Of a DNA stretch of 64,000 nucleotides, positions 16,575-25,360 are shown one piece after another. The position numbers and the translations under genes were made by a program. Where the stretch lies: positions 152,384 to 216,383 of the forward strand of contig NZ_VOPZ01000005.1 of the NCBI RefSeq assembly GCF_010470665.1. Reading direction: 5' to 3'. The stretch is from Desulfovibrio sp. JC022 (lineage in GTDB: Bacteria; Desulfobacterota; Desulfovibrionia; Desulfovibrionales; Desulfovibrionaceae). The notes under the pieces were generated by a model, which worked only from the letters and a program-made list of their open reading frames with translations, made no database searches and was not told the DNA's origin. How positions within the stretch are numbered: position 1 is the first letter of the stretch; every line of letters starts with the position of its first letter.

Positions 16575-18842
16575 GTGTTCAATAAATACCGCCACACCCT
16601 GATCATGAAAATGATCCTTTCCGGAGGAATCACCCTGCTTTTAAGCGTGATCCTCTGGACAAGCTTCAATGTGGTTTTCTTTAAGAAAAATGTCACCGGC
16701 AATATCCAATCCGATATTGCCATGCTTTCCGACACGGTACTGCTGAGCCTGCATCACGCCATGATGCTCGACTCCAAAGAGTTCATTCAAAATGACATCA
16801 ACAACATCAGCAGGCAGGGAGAAATCAAATCCATCCGGGTTATCAACAAAAAAGGACGGATCATATATTCCAATGACCCGGATGAAATCAATAATGTCAT
16901 AGACATTGAAAGCCCGCCCTGCTGGAACTGCCACCGGCACGATACTCCCCCTGCTACCATGAGCCTTGAACAGCGCAGCCGTTTTAAGACTATGAACGGG
17001 AAAGAATTCATGGGGATTATGACGCCTATCCCCAACTCTAAAGGATGCGCCCCCGGTCCCTGTCATGTTCATTCCGTTGACGAAAAACTTCTCGGCCTGC
17101 TGGACCTTGAGATTTCCACGGAAAAGAAAAACTCCATGCTGGCTACCTTTGAAAAAGCCAACTTCGGCATCGCCATGGTGGTCTTTATCGCCACCTTCGG
17201 GGCATTGTTCGTATTTGCTTACAATTTCATTTTCAAACCAATCAGGAAGTTGATCAAAGCCACGCGTGAGCTTGGTTCGGCACAAGATTTCATAGAAATC
17301 CAACTGGCCCAGACCGATGAAATAGGAACCCTCGCTGACGCCTTCAACATGATGGGCAGGCAGGTGCAGGAAAAACACCGCGCCCTGCTGGAACAAAAAG
17401 AAGAATACCGAGACCTTTTCGACAATGTCCCCTGTCTCGTAAGCGTGGTGGATCTCAATTTCAAGGTTATCCGCCACAACAAGGCTTACGAAAAACATTT
17501 CGGCAAGCCGCGCGGCCGGCAGTGTTACCAGATCAACAAAGACCGGGACAGCAAATGCGAAGAGTGCCCCGTAGAAAGGACTTTTTTCGACCTGACTCCG
17601 CACATGAGTGAGGAATCCGGCCTCTCAAAAGACGGAAACCCCATCCACTGGATAGTCTACACCTCCCCCATCAAGGACCGGGAGGGCAAGATTGTAGCTG
17701 CCATGGAAATGATGCTCGACATTACCCGGCGTAAAGAACTTGAGGAAAGCCTTGCCGCTTCGGAACAGCGCTACCACGCAATTTTCGACTCTATCCCCGA
17801 AGCTGTATTTGTGCTTAATGCCGATGATCTGACCATCCTCAACTGCAACGATCCGGTGGAAGAAATATACGGCTATTCCCGTGATATGATTCAGGGCAGT
17901 TCGTTCCTGCGCCTGTTTCGTGATGAGGAGCATACCGACTACGATCATCTGCTTAAAGCTAAGCAGGAAATCGGCCCTTGCTCACAGCTAACCAGATCAG
18001 GCAAGACTATCTACGCCTTACTCAGGATTTCCCCGGCGGAATTTGACGGCAACCGGACCCTGATTGTTACTTGCAGTGATGTTACCCAGAAGCTTGAAGC
18101 AGAACAGCAACTGATTCAGGCCAGTAAGATGAGCACTCTTGGTGAAATGGCCTCCGGTGTTGCCCACGAACTGAACCAGCCCCTCGCCATCCTCAAGACC
18201 ATCAGCAACCTGCTTATGCGTAAGGTTTCGCGGGACCAGCAGATTGAGCCCAAAATCCTGCGCGAAATGGCTGAAGGTGTGGACACCCACGTTAACCGGG
18301 CCAGCAAGATCATTGAGCACATGCGCGAATTCGGGCGTAAGTCAGACATGAAGACTATGCCCGTGCAGATGAACGATGTCCTGCGTCGCGGCTTTGATTT
18401 CTTCAGCAGGCAGTTGACCCTGCGCAACATCCATGTGGAATGGAACCTGAACAGTCACCTTCCGATAATCATGGCTGATTCCAACCGTCTTGAACAGGTA
18501 GTTATCAACCTGCTCATCAATGCCCGCGATGCCATAGAAGAACGCTGGAAGGATGCCGTGCCTCTTGCCGACAACAAAAAAATATACATTTCCACTCATT
18601 TCACGGATGAGCATATCAGCGTTGAAATTTGCGATACCGGCCCGGGCATACCCGACCCCATTCAAGCCCGCCTTTTTGAACCCTTCTTCACCACCAAGGA
18701 TGTGGGCAAGGGAACAGGGCTTGGCCTTTCGATATCTTATGGTATAATCAAGGACTACAACGGCACCATCAGCGCATCGACCAAGCAGGATCTAGGTGCC
18801 TGCTTCACCATCACTTTTCCGCTCGGAGACATTGAGAGTTGA
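16575..18842 (+). CDS. Membrane sensor histidine kinase with heme-c-like motifs in the sensor domain
   Basis: A 755-aa kinase starting at GTG 16575. A first membrane helix (about 12-34) and a second (about 195-218) bracket a periplasmic domain with Cys116-x2-Cys119-His120 (CWNCH) and Cys158-x4-Cys163-His164 (CAPGPCH), so it could bind one or two c-type hemes. A HAMP segment, a PAS with Cys317-x10-Cys328-x2-Cys331 (SKCEECPV), another PAS, His531 (VAHELNQPLAIL) and HATPase boxes (NLLINARDAI, DTGPGIP, GKGTGLGLSI) follow. It lies 29 bases after rrf2. A periplasmic redox or gas (NO, O2) input controlling hmc is the favoured inference. Confidence 0.88.
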   Translation: MFNKYRHTLIMKMILSGGITLLLSVILWTSFNVVFFKKNVTGNIQSDIAMLSDTVLLSLHHAMMLDSKEFIQNDINNISRQGEIKSIRVINKKGRIIYSNDPDEINNVIDIESPPCWNCHRHDTPPATMSLEQRSRFKTMNGKEFMGIMTPIPNSKGCAPGPCHVHSVDEKLLGLLDLEISTEKKNSMLATFEKANFGIAMVVFIATFGALFVFAYNFIFKPIRKLIKATRELGSAQDFIEIQLAQTDEIGTLADAFNMMGRQVQEKHRALLEQKEEYRDLFDNVPCLVSVVDLNFKVIRHNKAYEKHFGKPRGRQCYQINKDRDSKCEECPVERTFFDLTPHMSEESGLSKDGNPIHWIVYTSPIKDREGKIVAAMEMMLDITRRKELEESLAASEQRYHAIFDSIPEAVFVLNADDLTILNCNDPVEEIYGYSRDMIQGSSFLRLFRDEEHTDYDHLLKAKQEIGPCSQLTRSGKTIYALLRISPAEFDGNRTLIVTCSDVTQKLEAEQQLIQASKMSTLGEMASGVAHELNQPLAILKTISNLLMRKVSRDQQIEPKILREMAEGVDTHVNRASKIIEHMREFGRKSDMKTMPVQMNDVLRRGFDFFSRQLTLRNIHVEWNLNSHLPIIMADSNRLEQVVINLLINARDAIEERWKDAVPLADNKKIYISTHFTDEHISVEICDTGPGIPDPIQARLFEPFFTTKDVGKGTGLGLSISYGIIKDYNGTISASTKQDLGACFTITFPLGDIES

Positions 18843-18960
18843 TGCGCTACGGGAAGAATTTAGTTGCGCTACGCGCTTTTGGATTAAAATAATTTCGCCT
18901 CCGGCGGCCAGAAGGGCTAAGTCCCTCTGGACTCCCTATTGGTTTTAAGCTCATTAATCT
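18843..18960. repeat. Dispersed intergenic repeat, copy A
   Basis: Contains GATGCGCTACG, GCGCTACGCGCTTTTGGATT, TTTCGCCTCCGGCGGCC and AGGGCTAAGTCCCTCTGGACTCCC. The same words recur in the gaps at 25108-25350, 27583-27685, 32594-32665, 59018-59045 and 63908-64000. No open frame; it separates the kinase from pnuC. Confidence 0.7.
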
Positions 18961-18996
18961 TAAGCAACCAGCCATTTTTATAAAAAGGTCATACAC

Positions 18997-19620
18997 ATGG
19001 AAATCATAAACTTCGTCATCAATTTCATCACCGCCATGAGCCTCGGCGAACAGCTCTCTATTGCTACCGGGCTTATATACATTTTTTTGAGTGTGCGTCA
19101 GAATCCGCTTTGCTGGCCTTTCGGCATTGTAAGTGTAGGGATCTGGATGTTCATTGTCTTTCAGGGCAAACTTTATTCTGACGCTTTCCTGCAATTCGTC
19201 TATGTCGTGCTCGGCTTTTACGGCTGGTACCAATGGCTGCGCGGCGGCAAAGACAGCACCCCGCTTAAAGTCCAGCGCGTAGACCGCAAACTGGCCATTC
19301 GACTTGGTGCTATCGGCCTTATCGCCTTTATCCCCACCGGCTACCTCATGGAAAATTATCTTGAGGCTTCCTTTCCGTGGTGGGACGCCCTGACCACTAT
19401 TCTCTCCCTTATCGCCCAGTATCTGCTGGCCAAAAAATATATGGAAAACTGGCTGCTCTGGATTACCGCCGATATCATGTATATTGGAATTTACTATGCT
19501 AAAGGCTGGGTCGGCTACAGCGGACTCATGGGTGTTTACACCGCCATGGCTGTACTCGGATTCATAAGCTGGCTGAAATCCTACCGCGCCGACCGGGAGC
19601 GTGAATGTTTCTCCGTGTAG
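18997..19620 (+). CDS. pnuC: Nicotinamide riboside transporter PnuC
   Basis: A 207-aa membrane protein with about seven helices and the PnuC pattern: aromatic-rich FYGWYQWLRGG after helix 4, and a C-terminal WLLWITADIMYIGIYYAKGW region whose Trp/Asn-type residues line the riboside pathway in the family. It facilitates uptake of nicotinamide riboside for NAD salvage. The next gene, a NadR-like kinase, overlaps its end by 16 bases, so the pair would import and then trap the substrate by phosphorylation. ATG 18997 lies behind TATAAAAAGGTC. The upstream gap holds a dispersed repeat. Confidence 0.93.
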   Translation: MEIINFVINFITAMSLGEQLSIATGLIYIFLSVRQNPLCWPFGIVSVGIWMFIVFQGKLYSDAFLQFVYVVLGFYGWYQWLRGGKDSTPLKVQRVDRKLAIRLGAIGLIAFIPTGYLMENYLEASFPWWDALTTILSLIAQYLLAKKYMENWLLWITADIMYIGIYYAKGWVGYSGLMGVYTAMAVLGFISWLKSYRADRERECFSV

Positions 19621-20132
19621 TACTCAGCGGGTCTGAGTGCACCGGTAAAAGCTCTCTCGCCGCCAGACTGGCAGAACATTACAAAGTGGAATTCGTACCC
19701 GAATACCTGCGTGAATATTTTGAAATGAAAAACGGTCATCTGACCGTGGATGATGTAATCCCCATTGCCCGAGGACAACTGCGTTTAGAATCTGGAGCGG
19801 CGGCAAAAGGATACAACCCGCTAATCTGCGATACGGACATCATTTCATCCATTGTCTATGCCAAACATTATTTTAACGAATGTCCCGGATGGCTTGATAA
19901 TAAGCTGAAAGAACTTGGGCCGAGCTTCTACCTGCTCTGCGACATTGATATCCAGTGGCAGGCAGACGGACAGCGGGACATGCCCCAACAACGCGAATAC
20001 ATGCAGGGCCTATTCGTAAAAGAGTTGAACAACCGCAACATTCCCTATCACATCATAAACGGTTCGCTGCCTCAAAGAACAGTAGAATCGATACGGCTGA
20101 TTGATGAAGCCCTTGCTGCATCAGCAAAATAA
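19605..20132 (+). CDS. NadR-like nicotinamide riboside kinase (AAA_28 ATPase)
   Basis: A 175-aa P-loop kinase. Walker A is GSECTGKS at residues 9-16, followed by the family's FVPEYLREYF substrate segment and the later YLLCDIDIQWQADGQRD, which matches the C-terminal ribosylnicotinamide kinase part of NadR. The NadR DNA-binding and adenylyltransferase domains are absent. It should phosphorylate nicotinamide riboside to NMN in the cytoplasm. Its ATG lies inside the end of pnuC (16-base overlap in another frame), implying translational coupling and a shared pathway. A further gene is needed for the NMN to NAD step; none is in the window. Confidence 0.88.
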   Translation: MFLRVVLSGSECTGKSSLAARLAEHYKVEFVPEYLREYFEMKNGHLTVDDVIPIARGQLRLESGAAAKGYNPLICDTDIISSIVYAKHYFNECPGWLDNKLKELGPSFYLLCDIDIQWQADGQRDMPQQREYMQGLFVKELNNRNIPYHIINGSLPQRTVESIRLIDEALAASAK

Positions 20133-20436
20133 AGTTGTTTTGCATACTCTACAGTTACAGGGATATTAATATCGACTGCATCTGACAAATCCTGAAGCAT
20201 CACCAAAGAAACAAACATTCAATCGCAAAAACAATCACAACGCCCCTATTATGCTACACAAAACACTCAGCATTGATTGAATGATCAAATCCAATCCCAA
20301 CACATAGCAAAACCACCAATTTTCAGCACCCATATTTGCGCATTCGTTAATTCTGCAATAACCAAATCCTTGATCTTGGACGAGATTTATGTAAGGTAAG
20401 TCAGGTTTTATAAGAATGAGAAAAAAGGAGTATTGA
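20133..20436. other. 304-bp intergenic region upstream of the peptide transporter
   Basis: AT-rich, with no convincing gene on either strand. It contains a perfect 12-mer palindrome GATATTAATATC (20162-20173) of unknown meaning and should hold the promoter of the binding-protein gene. A TATAAG near 20410 is a possible -10 but no good -35 is paired with it. Confidence 0.5.
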
Positions 20437-22008
20437 ATGCGCCAAAAACTATTGATTGTTCTTGCTATTGTGGCTTGCTTTGCCTTCGGAGCAACCATGG
20501 CCCATGCAGAAAAACTGACCCTCGGCCTGAAAGGTGAACCCACCTCTCTCGACCCTCATTTCCATAACGTATCAGCCAACAACATGCAGTCCCTGTATGT
20601 TTTTGATAAACTGGTCCGTCAGGATAACAGACAGAAACTCGAGCCCGGCCTGGCTCTTTCCTGGAAGCCTGTTTCCGACAAAGTATGGGAATTCAAACTC
20701 CGTGAAGGCGTAAAATTTCACGATGGTTCCCCGTTCACTGCTGAAGACGTAAAATTCACCATTGAACGCATCCCCAATGTACCCAACAGTCCTTCTTCTT
20801 TCACCGGATTTGTTTCCAACATTCAGAAGATCGACATTGTTGACCCCACTACCATCCGCTTCACCACTGAAGCACCTGCTCCGCTTCTTCCCCGTCAGAT
20901 GGCGGCTTTCCCCATCATCTCCAAGAAGAACGCAGAAGGTGCCGCAACTGAAGATTTCAACTCCGGCAAAGCCTGTATCGGTACCGGCCCCTACATGCTC
21001 GTCAAGTGGGACCGTGGTGACAAAATCACCTACAAGCGCAACGATAACTACTGGGGCGAAAAAATGCCTTGGGAAAAAATCATCGTTCGCCCCATCACCA
21101 ACGACGGTACCCGTGTTGCTGCACTTAAATCCGGCGATGTGGACATGATCAACTTCGTGCCCCCGGCAGATGTTGACGGTCTGGCTGATAACAAAAAGCT
21201 GACCCTTTCCGAATCTCCCTCCACCCGTCTGATCTACCTGCACCTTGATACCGACCGTGATGATTCTCCCACTGTTTCCGGTAACAACGGCGAAAAAATA
21301 AAGAACCCCCTGAAAGACTTCCGTGTGCGTAAAGCCATCTCCAAAGCTATCAATCGCCGCGCCATCGCCGGCCGCATCATGGACGGCCTTGCAGTACCCG
21401 CAAGCCAGATGGTTCCCGACGGATACGAAGGCACCAGCACCCGCCTCAAGCCTGAAGCGTATGATCCCAAAGGAGCTAAAGCTCTGCTTGCTGCCGCCGG
21501 ATACCCCGAAGGTTTCAAACTGGTCATCCACGGCCCCAACGACCGTTACGTGAACGATGCAGACATCGCTCAGGCCATCGCCCAGATGCTGACCAAGATC
21601 GGTATCAAAACTGAAGTTAACACCATGCCTAAGAGTGTATACTTCGGTCGCGCTTCCAAACTTGAGTTCAGCTTCATGCTCGTAGGCTGGGCAACTGACA
21701 CCGGTGAACAGTCCAACTGCATCGGCGCGCTGCTGCATACCTATGATAAAGAAAAGGGCTTCGGTTCTTCCAACCGTGGTCGCTACTCCAACCCCGATCT
21801 TGACGCTACCCTTGAAAAGGCTCTGGTCACCGTTGATCCTGCAAAGCACAACGAGCTGATCATCAAGGCCACTGAAATGGGTATCGGCGATCTCGGCATC
21901 GTTCCCATCCACTATCAGGTGAACGTATGGGGTTCCAAGAAGGGTCTTGCGTACAACGGCCGCACCGACGGTTACACTCTGCCCAGAGATATCAAAGTCA
22001 CTAAATAA
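20437..22008 (+). CDS. Peptide ABC transporter substrate-binding protein (SBP_bac_5, DppA/OppA type)
   Basis: A 523-aa periplasmic binding protein. A signal peptide (about 1-24, ending AHA) precedes the mature start EKLTLGLKGEPTSLDPH, the family entry motif. WEFKLREGVKFHDGSPFTA is the conserved SBP_bac_5 signature region. There is no lipobox cysteine, so it is probably soluble in the periplasm. It should capture di- or oligopeptides or related solutes for the permeases downstream. A strong AAAAAAGGAG site precedes ATG 20437. A terminator-like hairpin and a repeat follow before the permease genes, so it may be made in excess over them. Confidence 0.93.
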   Translation: MRQKLLIVLAIVACFAFGATMAHAEKLTLGLKGEPTSLDPHFHNVSANNMQSLYVFDKLVRQDNRQKLEPGLALSWKPVSDKVWEFKLREGVKFHDGSPFTAEDVKFTIERIPNVPNSPSSFTGFVSNIQKIDIVDPTTIRFTTEAPAPLLPRQMAAFPIISKKNAEGAATEDFNSGKACIGTGPYMLVKWDRGDKITYKRNDNYWGEKMPWEKIIVRPITNDGTRVAALKSGDVDMINFVPPADVDGLADNKKLTLSESPSTRLIYLHLDTDRDDSPTVSGNNGEKIKNPLKDFRVRKAISKAINRRAIAGRIMDGLAVPASQMVPDGYEGTSTRLKPEAYDPKGAKALLAAAGYPEGFKLVIHGPNDRYVNDADIAQAIAQMLTKIGIKTEVNTMPKSVYFGRASKLEFSFMLVGWATDTGEQSNCIGALLHTYDKEKGFGSSNRGRYSNPDLDATLEKALVTVDPAKHNELIIKATEMGIGDLGIVPIHYQVNVWGSKKGLAYNGRTDGYTLPRDIKVTK

Positions 22009-22033
22009 GACGCTCACACAATTAGATTAATCA

Positions 22034-22060
22034 AAAGGGGCGTACTTTGTACGCCCCTTT
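22034..22060 (+). terminator. Hairpin after the binding-protein gene
   Basis: AAAGGGGCGTAC / GTACGCCCCTTT with a TTT loop. There is only a short T-run, so partial read-through into the permease genes is likely. Confidence 0.7.
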
Positions 22061-22184
22061 CAGACTGTCGATAAAGCGCCATCTGCGGCGTTGCTGCAAA
22101 AAACACTGAAACTCACGTATGTTTGATACGCTTCGTTCCAGTGTTTTTCTTGCGCCTTACATCTGACACTTTCTCGAAAGTCTG
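22061..22184 (+). repeat. Long palindromic intergenic repeat, copy 1
   Basis: About 124 bp bounded by inverted CAGACT-N-TCGA / TCGA-N-AGTCTG ends. Its core GAAACTCACGTAT...ATACGCTTCGTTCC also occurs, inverted, in the copy at 33596-33720. Other shared words are CCATCTGC and GCTGCAAAAAA. It lies between the binding-protein and permease genes of one operon and encodes nothing obvious. Confidence 0.75.
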
Positions 22185-22223
22185 CCATCATGTTTTTTTT
22201 AATCTTTCACTGGAGCAAAATTT

Positions 22224-23198
22224 ATGCTCGCATTTTTGATAAGAAGAATTTCACAATCCATCGTCGTTCTGCTGGTCATGTCCGTACTGGTTTTCGGCGG
22301 TGTATTCTGTATCGGGAACCCGGTGGATATCCTCATCGCTCCCGACGCCACCCCGGCGGAAAGGGACCGCGCCATCAAAGAACTTGGTCTGGACAAGCCC
22401 CTGCCTGAACAATACATGCGCTTCCTCAAAGACGCCGTGCAGGGTGATCTGGGTAACTCCTTTGTATACAACGAGCCAGCCCTCAAACTGATCATGCAGC
22501 GCATGCCCGCAACCATGGAACTGGCTGTAACCGCCATGCTCATGGCCGTATTTTTCGGAATCCCGCTAGGGATGATCGCCGGGATAAAATCCGACACCCT
22601 GCTCGGGCGAAGTATCATGCGTTTCTCCATACTGGGCTTCAGTCTACCTACATTCTGGGTCGGGCTGATGTTCATCATCATTTTCTCGGTTTATCTGGGC
22701 TGGCTGCCCTCGGGAGGACGTGGGGAAACAGTGGAGCTGCTGGGAGTTCCGGTAAGTTTCCTTTCATGGGACGGAATACGCCATCTGATTCTCCCGGCCA
22801 TGAACCTCGCCCTGTTCAAGACCTCGCTGGCCATCCGGCTCAGCCGGGCCGGGGTGCAGGAAAACATCCAGATGGATTACGTTAAGTTCGCCCGCGCCAA
22901 GGGACTGACCAATACCCGCATTATCGGGTTGCATGTCATGAAGAACATCATGATCCCGGTCGTAACCGTTCTCGGTATGGAATTCGGCGGACTGATCGCT
23001 TTTGCGGTTGTCACCGAGACTATTTTCTCATGGCCCGGCATGGGTAAGCTGGTCATCGACTCCATCGGAGTTCTAGACCGTCCGGTTATCGTGGCTTACC
23101 TGCTCATTACCGTGACCATGTTTATCATCATCAACCTCATCGTTGATATCATCTACTCCATTCTGGACCCCCGAGTCCGCTTGGGCGACCAGAATTAG
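22224..23198 (+). CDS. Peptide ABC transporter permease (DppB/OppB type)
   Basis: A 324-aa inner-membrane permease with about six helices. It starts MLAFLIRRISQSIVVLLVMS, the typical first helix of DppB. It carries the family loop PATMELAVTAML and the EAA motif near VKFARAKGLTNTRIIGLHVMKN, which docks on the ATPases, and ends DIIYSILDPRVRLG, a DppB hallmark. It forms the channel with the next gene product. It lies after a hairpin and a repeat that split it from the binding-protein gene; GGAG is ten bases before ATG 22224. Confidence 0.94.
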   Translation: MLAFLIRRISQSIVVLLVMSVLVFGGVFCIGNPVDILIAPDATPAERDRAIKELGLDKPLPEQYMRFLKDAVQGDLGNSFVYNEPALKLIMQRMPATMELAVTAMLMAVFFGIPLGMIAGIKSDTLLGRSIMRFSILGFSLPTFWVGLMFIIIFSVYLGWLPSGGRGETVELLGVPVSFLSWDGIRHLILPAMNLALFKTSLAIRLSRAGVQENIQMDYVKFARAKGLTNTRIIGLHVMKNIMIPVVTVLGMEFGGLIAFAVVTETIFSWPGMGKLVIDSIGVLDRPVIVAYLLITVTMFIIINLIVDIIYSILDPRVRLGDQN

Positions 23199-23209
23199 GA
23201 GATATTACT

Positions 23210-24148
23210 ATGGCAGAAACAAAACAGATGCATGAGCCGGAAGTCTCCGCAGCCGAGAATATCCCGGAAAAGGACGAATCCCTGCTCCTGCAATCGCTGA
23301 AAGAATATTTTGAAAGCAAGACCGCGACCATCGGGCTGATAATTTTCAGCATCATGATCATCGTCGCTCTGGCTTCCCCGTACATCTCACCGCAGAACCC
23401 GTACGATCTGATGACCATCGATATCATGGACTCCAAGCTGGAACCCGGCGAGAAATCCATGGATGAATCCATCACCTACTGGCTGGGAACAGACAGTCAG
23501 GGACGCGATATGCTCAGTGCCATCCTTTACGGACTGCGCATCAGTCTCGGCGTAGGTGTGGTCAGTACCGTAATCGCGCTGGTCATCGGCTCCATCATCG
23601 GTCTCTGGGCCTCGTTCATCGGAGGACGCACGGACTCGTTCATCATGCGAGTGGTGGATTTACAGCTGAGTTTTCCGGCAATCCTAGTCGCCCTGATACT
23701 ACTGGCAATACTAGGAAAAGGGGTTGATAAGATCATCCTCTCACTGGTCATTGTGCAGTGGGCCTACTACGCCCGCGCCATCCGCAGTAACGTGCTGGTG
23801 GAACGCCGCAAGGAATACGTGGAAGCGGCAAAATGCCTCGCCCTGCCCCAGAACAGAATCATGTTCGGGCACGTGCTGCCTAACTGTACACCGGAGCTAA
23901 TCGTTATCTCCACCGTTAAAGTAGCAGGGGCCATCGCCCTTGAGGCCACCCTTTCCTTCCTCGGACTGGGTATGCCCATCACCCAGCCCTCGCTGGGCCT
24001 GCTCATTGCCAACGGTTTCAAGTACCTGCAATCCGGTTACTACTGGATCAGCTTCTATCCCGGTGTGGCCCTGCTCATCCTCATCGTATCCATCAACCTT
24101 GTTGGTGACCGCTTGCGTGACGTTCTGAACCCGAGGTTGAAAAAATGA
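23210..24148 (+). CDS. Peptide ABC transporter permease (DppC/OppC type)
   Basis: A 312-aa permease with a long cytoplasmic N-terminus (about 45 residues, acidic), then six helices. DppC features include the periplasmic LGTDSQGRDMLSAILYG sequence and the EAA loop YVEAAKCLALPQNRIMFGHVLPN. It closes with [17 protein letters not shown], typical of DppC C-termini. It pairs with the preceding permease, 11 bases upstream, and overlaps the ATPase gene by four bases (ATGA), showing translational coupling. Confidence 0.95.
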   Translation: MAETKQMHEPEVSAAENIPEKDESLLLQSLKEYFESKTATIGLIIFSIMIIVALASPYISPQNPYDLMTIDIMDSKLEPGEKSMDESITYWLGTDSQGRDMLSAILYGLRISLGVGVVSTVIALVIGSIIGLWASFIGGRTDSFIMRVVDLQLSFPAILVALILLAILGKGVDKIILSLVIVQWAYYARAIRSNVLVERRKEYVEAAKCLALPQNRIMFGHVLPNCTPELIVISTVKVAGAIALEATLSFLGLGMPITQPSLGLLIANGFKYLQSGYYWISFYPGVALLILIVSINLVGDRLRDVLNPRLKK

Positions 24149-25107
24149 GTGAAAGCATTCTCAGCATACAAAATCTTAAGACCTACTTTTACACCCGTGC
24201 CGGGATCGCCAAGGCCGTTGATGACATCAGTCTCGACATCGGCAAAGGCGAGATCGTCGGTATTGTGGGTGAATCCGGTTCCGGTAAGTCCGTAACAGGT
24301 TTCTCAATCATGGGTCTTGTGGACCCTCCGGGCGAAATCGCAGGCGGTTCCATCAAATACAAGGGACAGGAAATCATCGGCCAGTCCGAAGAGGAATGGC
24401 GTAAGTTCAGGGGCGCAAAGGTCTCCATGATCTTTCAGGACCCCATGATGACCCTAAACCCGGTCCTACGCATCGACACCCAGATGATGGAAGCCATCAC
24501 CGCCCATGAAAAAGTCTCCAAGGATGAGGCCCTGCGCCGCTCCATCGAGGCCCTTGCCATGGTCGGTATTCCCTCTCCCGAGGAGCGCATCAAGGCTTAC
24601 CCGCACCAGTTTTCCGGCGGTATGCGCCAGCGCGTTGCCATTGCCATCGGGCTGCTCAACAAGCCGGACCTGATCATTGCCGACGAACCGACCACCGCGC
24701 TGGACGTGACCATTCAGAGTCAGATCCTTTCCGAAATGCAGGCCCTCTGCCGCAAGACCGGAATGGCCCTGATCTGGATCACCCACGACCTCACCGTAGT
24801 AGCTGGTCTGGCTCACAAGGTTGCGGTAATGTACGCCGGACGTGTAATTGAGCAGGGCAATGTCGAAGAAATCCTCGATCATCCCATGCATCCGTACACC
24901 CACGGCTTGATCGGATCAGTACCCAGCCGCAACAAGCGCGGCGAACCGCTGTTCCAGATTCCGGGCATGACCCCGTCGCTGGTCAACATCCCCGAAGGCT
25001 GTTCCTTCAGGATGCGCTGCCCCTACGCTGACGATCAGTGCATGGTCGCGCCGGAGCGGGCTGACATGGGGAATGGAAGAATCGTACGCTGCCATCATCC
25101 TTTATAG
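24145..25107 (+). CDS. Peptide ABC transporter ATP-binding protein (DppD/OppD type)
   Basis: A 320-aa ATPase. Walker A is GESGSGKS (about residues 40-47), the Q-loop [11 protein letters not shown], the signature SGGMRQRV, Walker [13 protein letters not shown] and the H-loop WITHDL. The C-terminal oligopeptide-transporter extension contains [14 protein letters not shown], Cys residues that in this family can hold an Fe-S cluster. It energises the DppB/DppC channel together with the DppF-type gene 253 bases downstream. The four-base overlap with the permease gene gives the start. Confidence 0.96.
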   Translation: MSESILSIQNLKTYFYTRAGIAKAVDDISLDIGKGEIVGIVGESGSGKSVTGFSIMGLVDPPGEIAGGSIKYKGQEIIGQSEEEWRKFRGAKVSMIFQDPMMTLNPVLRIDTQMMEAITAHEKVSKDEALRRSIEALAMVGIPSPEERIKAYPHQFSGGMRQRVAIAIGLLNKPDLIIADEPTTALDVTIQSQILSEMQALCRKTGMALIWITHDLTVVAGLAHKVAVMYAGRVIEQGNVEEILDHPMHPYTHGLIGSVPSRNKRGEPLFQIPGMTPSLVNIPEGCSFRMRCPYADDQCMVAPERADMGNGRIVRCHHPL

Positions 25108-25350
25108 GGGATGCGCTATCGCGCTTTTGATGAAATGATTTCGCCTCCGGAGTACAAAGGGCCCGCGGCCCTCTGCACTCCCAAGTAGGGCTATGCCGCC
25201 GGGGACGAAATATTAAATAGATTTAAATAACGTTTTTCCCACGCAGGGGTGTGCGAACGCAAGTTGTAACAAACAAAACGGCGAAGCCCCGATAAAAGTT
25301 TTTGGGATTCTTAAACCCTTTTTTCAAAAAGGGTTTAAGCCCCCGGAGGG
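25108..25350. repeat. Dispersed intergenic repeat, copies B1 and B2, inside the transporter operon
   Basis: B1 (about 25108-25175) has GGGGATGCGCTATCGCGCTTTTGATG, broken here as GATGCGCT and GCGCTTTTGATG, then TTTCGCCTCCGG and GGGCCCGCGGCCCT. B2 (about 25285-25350) has AAAGTTTTTGGGATTCTTAA, then the hairpin AAACCCTTTT / AAAAGGGTTT and CCCCCGGAGGG. Both halves match the repeat family seen in other gaps here. Confidence 0.75.
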
Positions 25351-25360
25351 AATCAAATAT

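Noticed and set aside
20572..22017. 481-codon minus-strand frame across the peptide-binding protein gene
   Set aside because: Antisense shadow; the sense frame has a signal peptide and the SBP_bac_5 signature.
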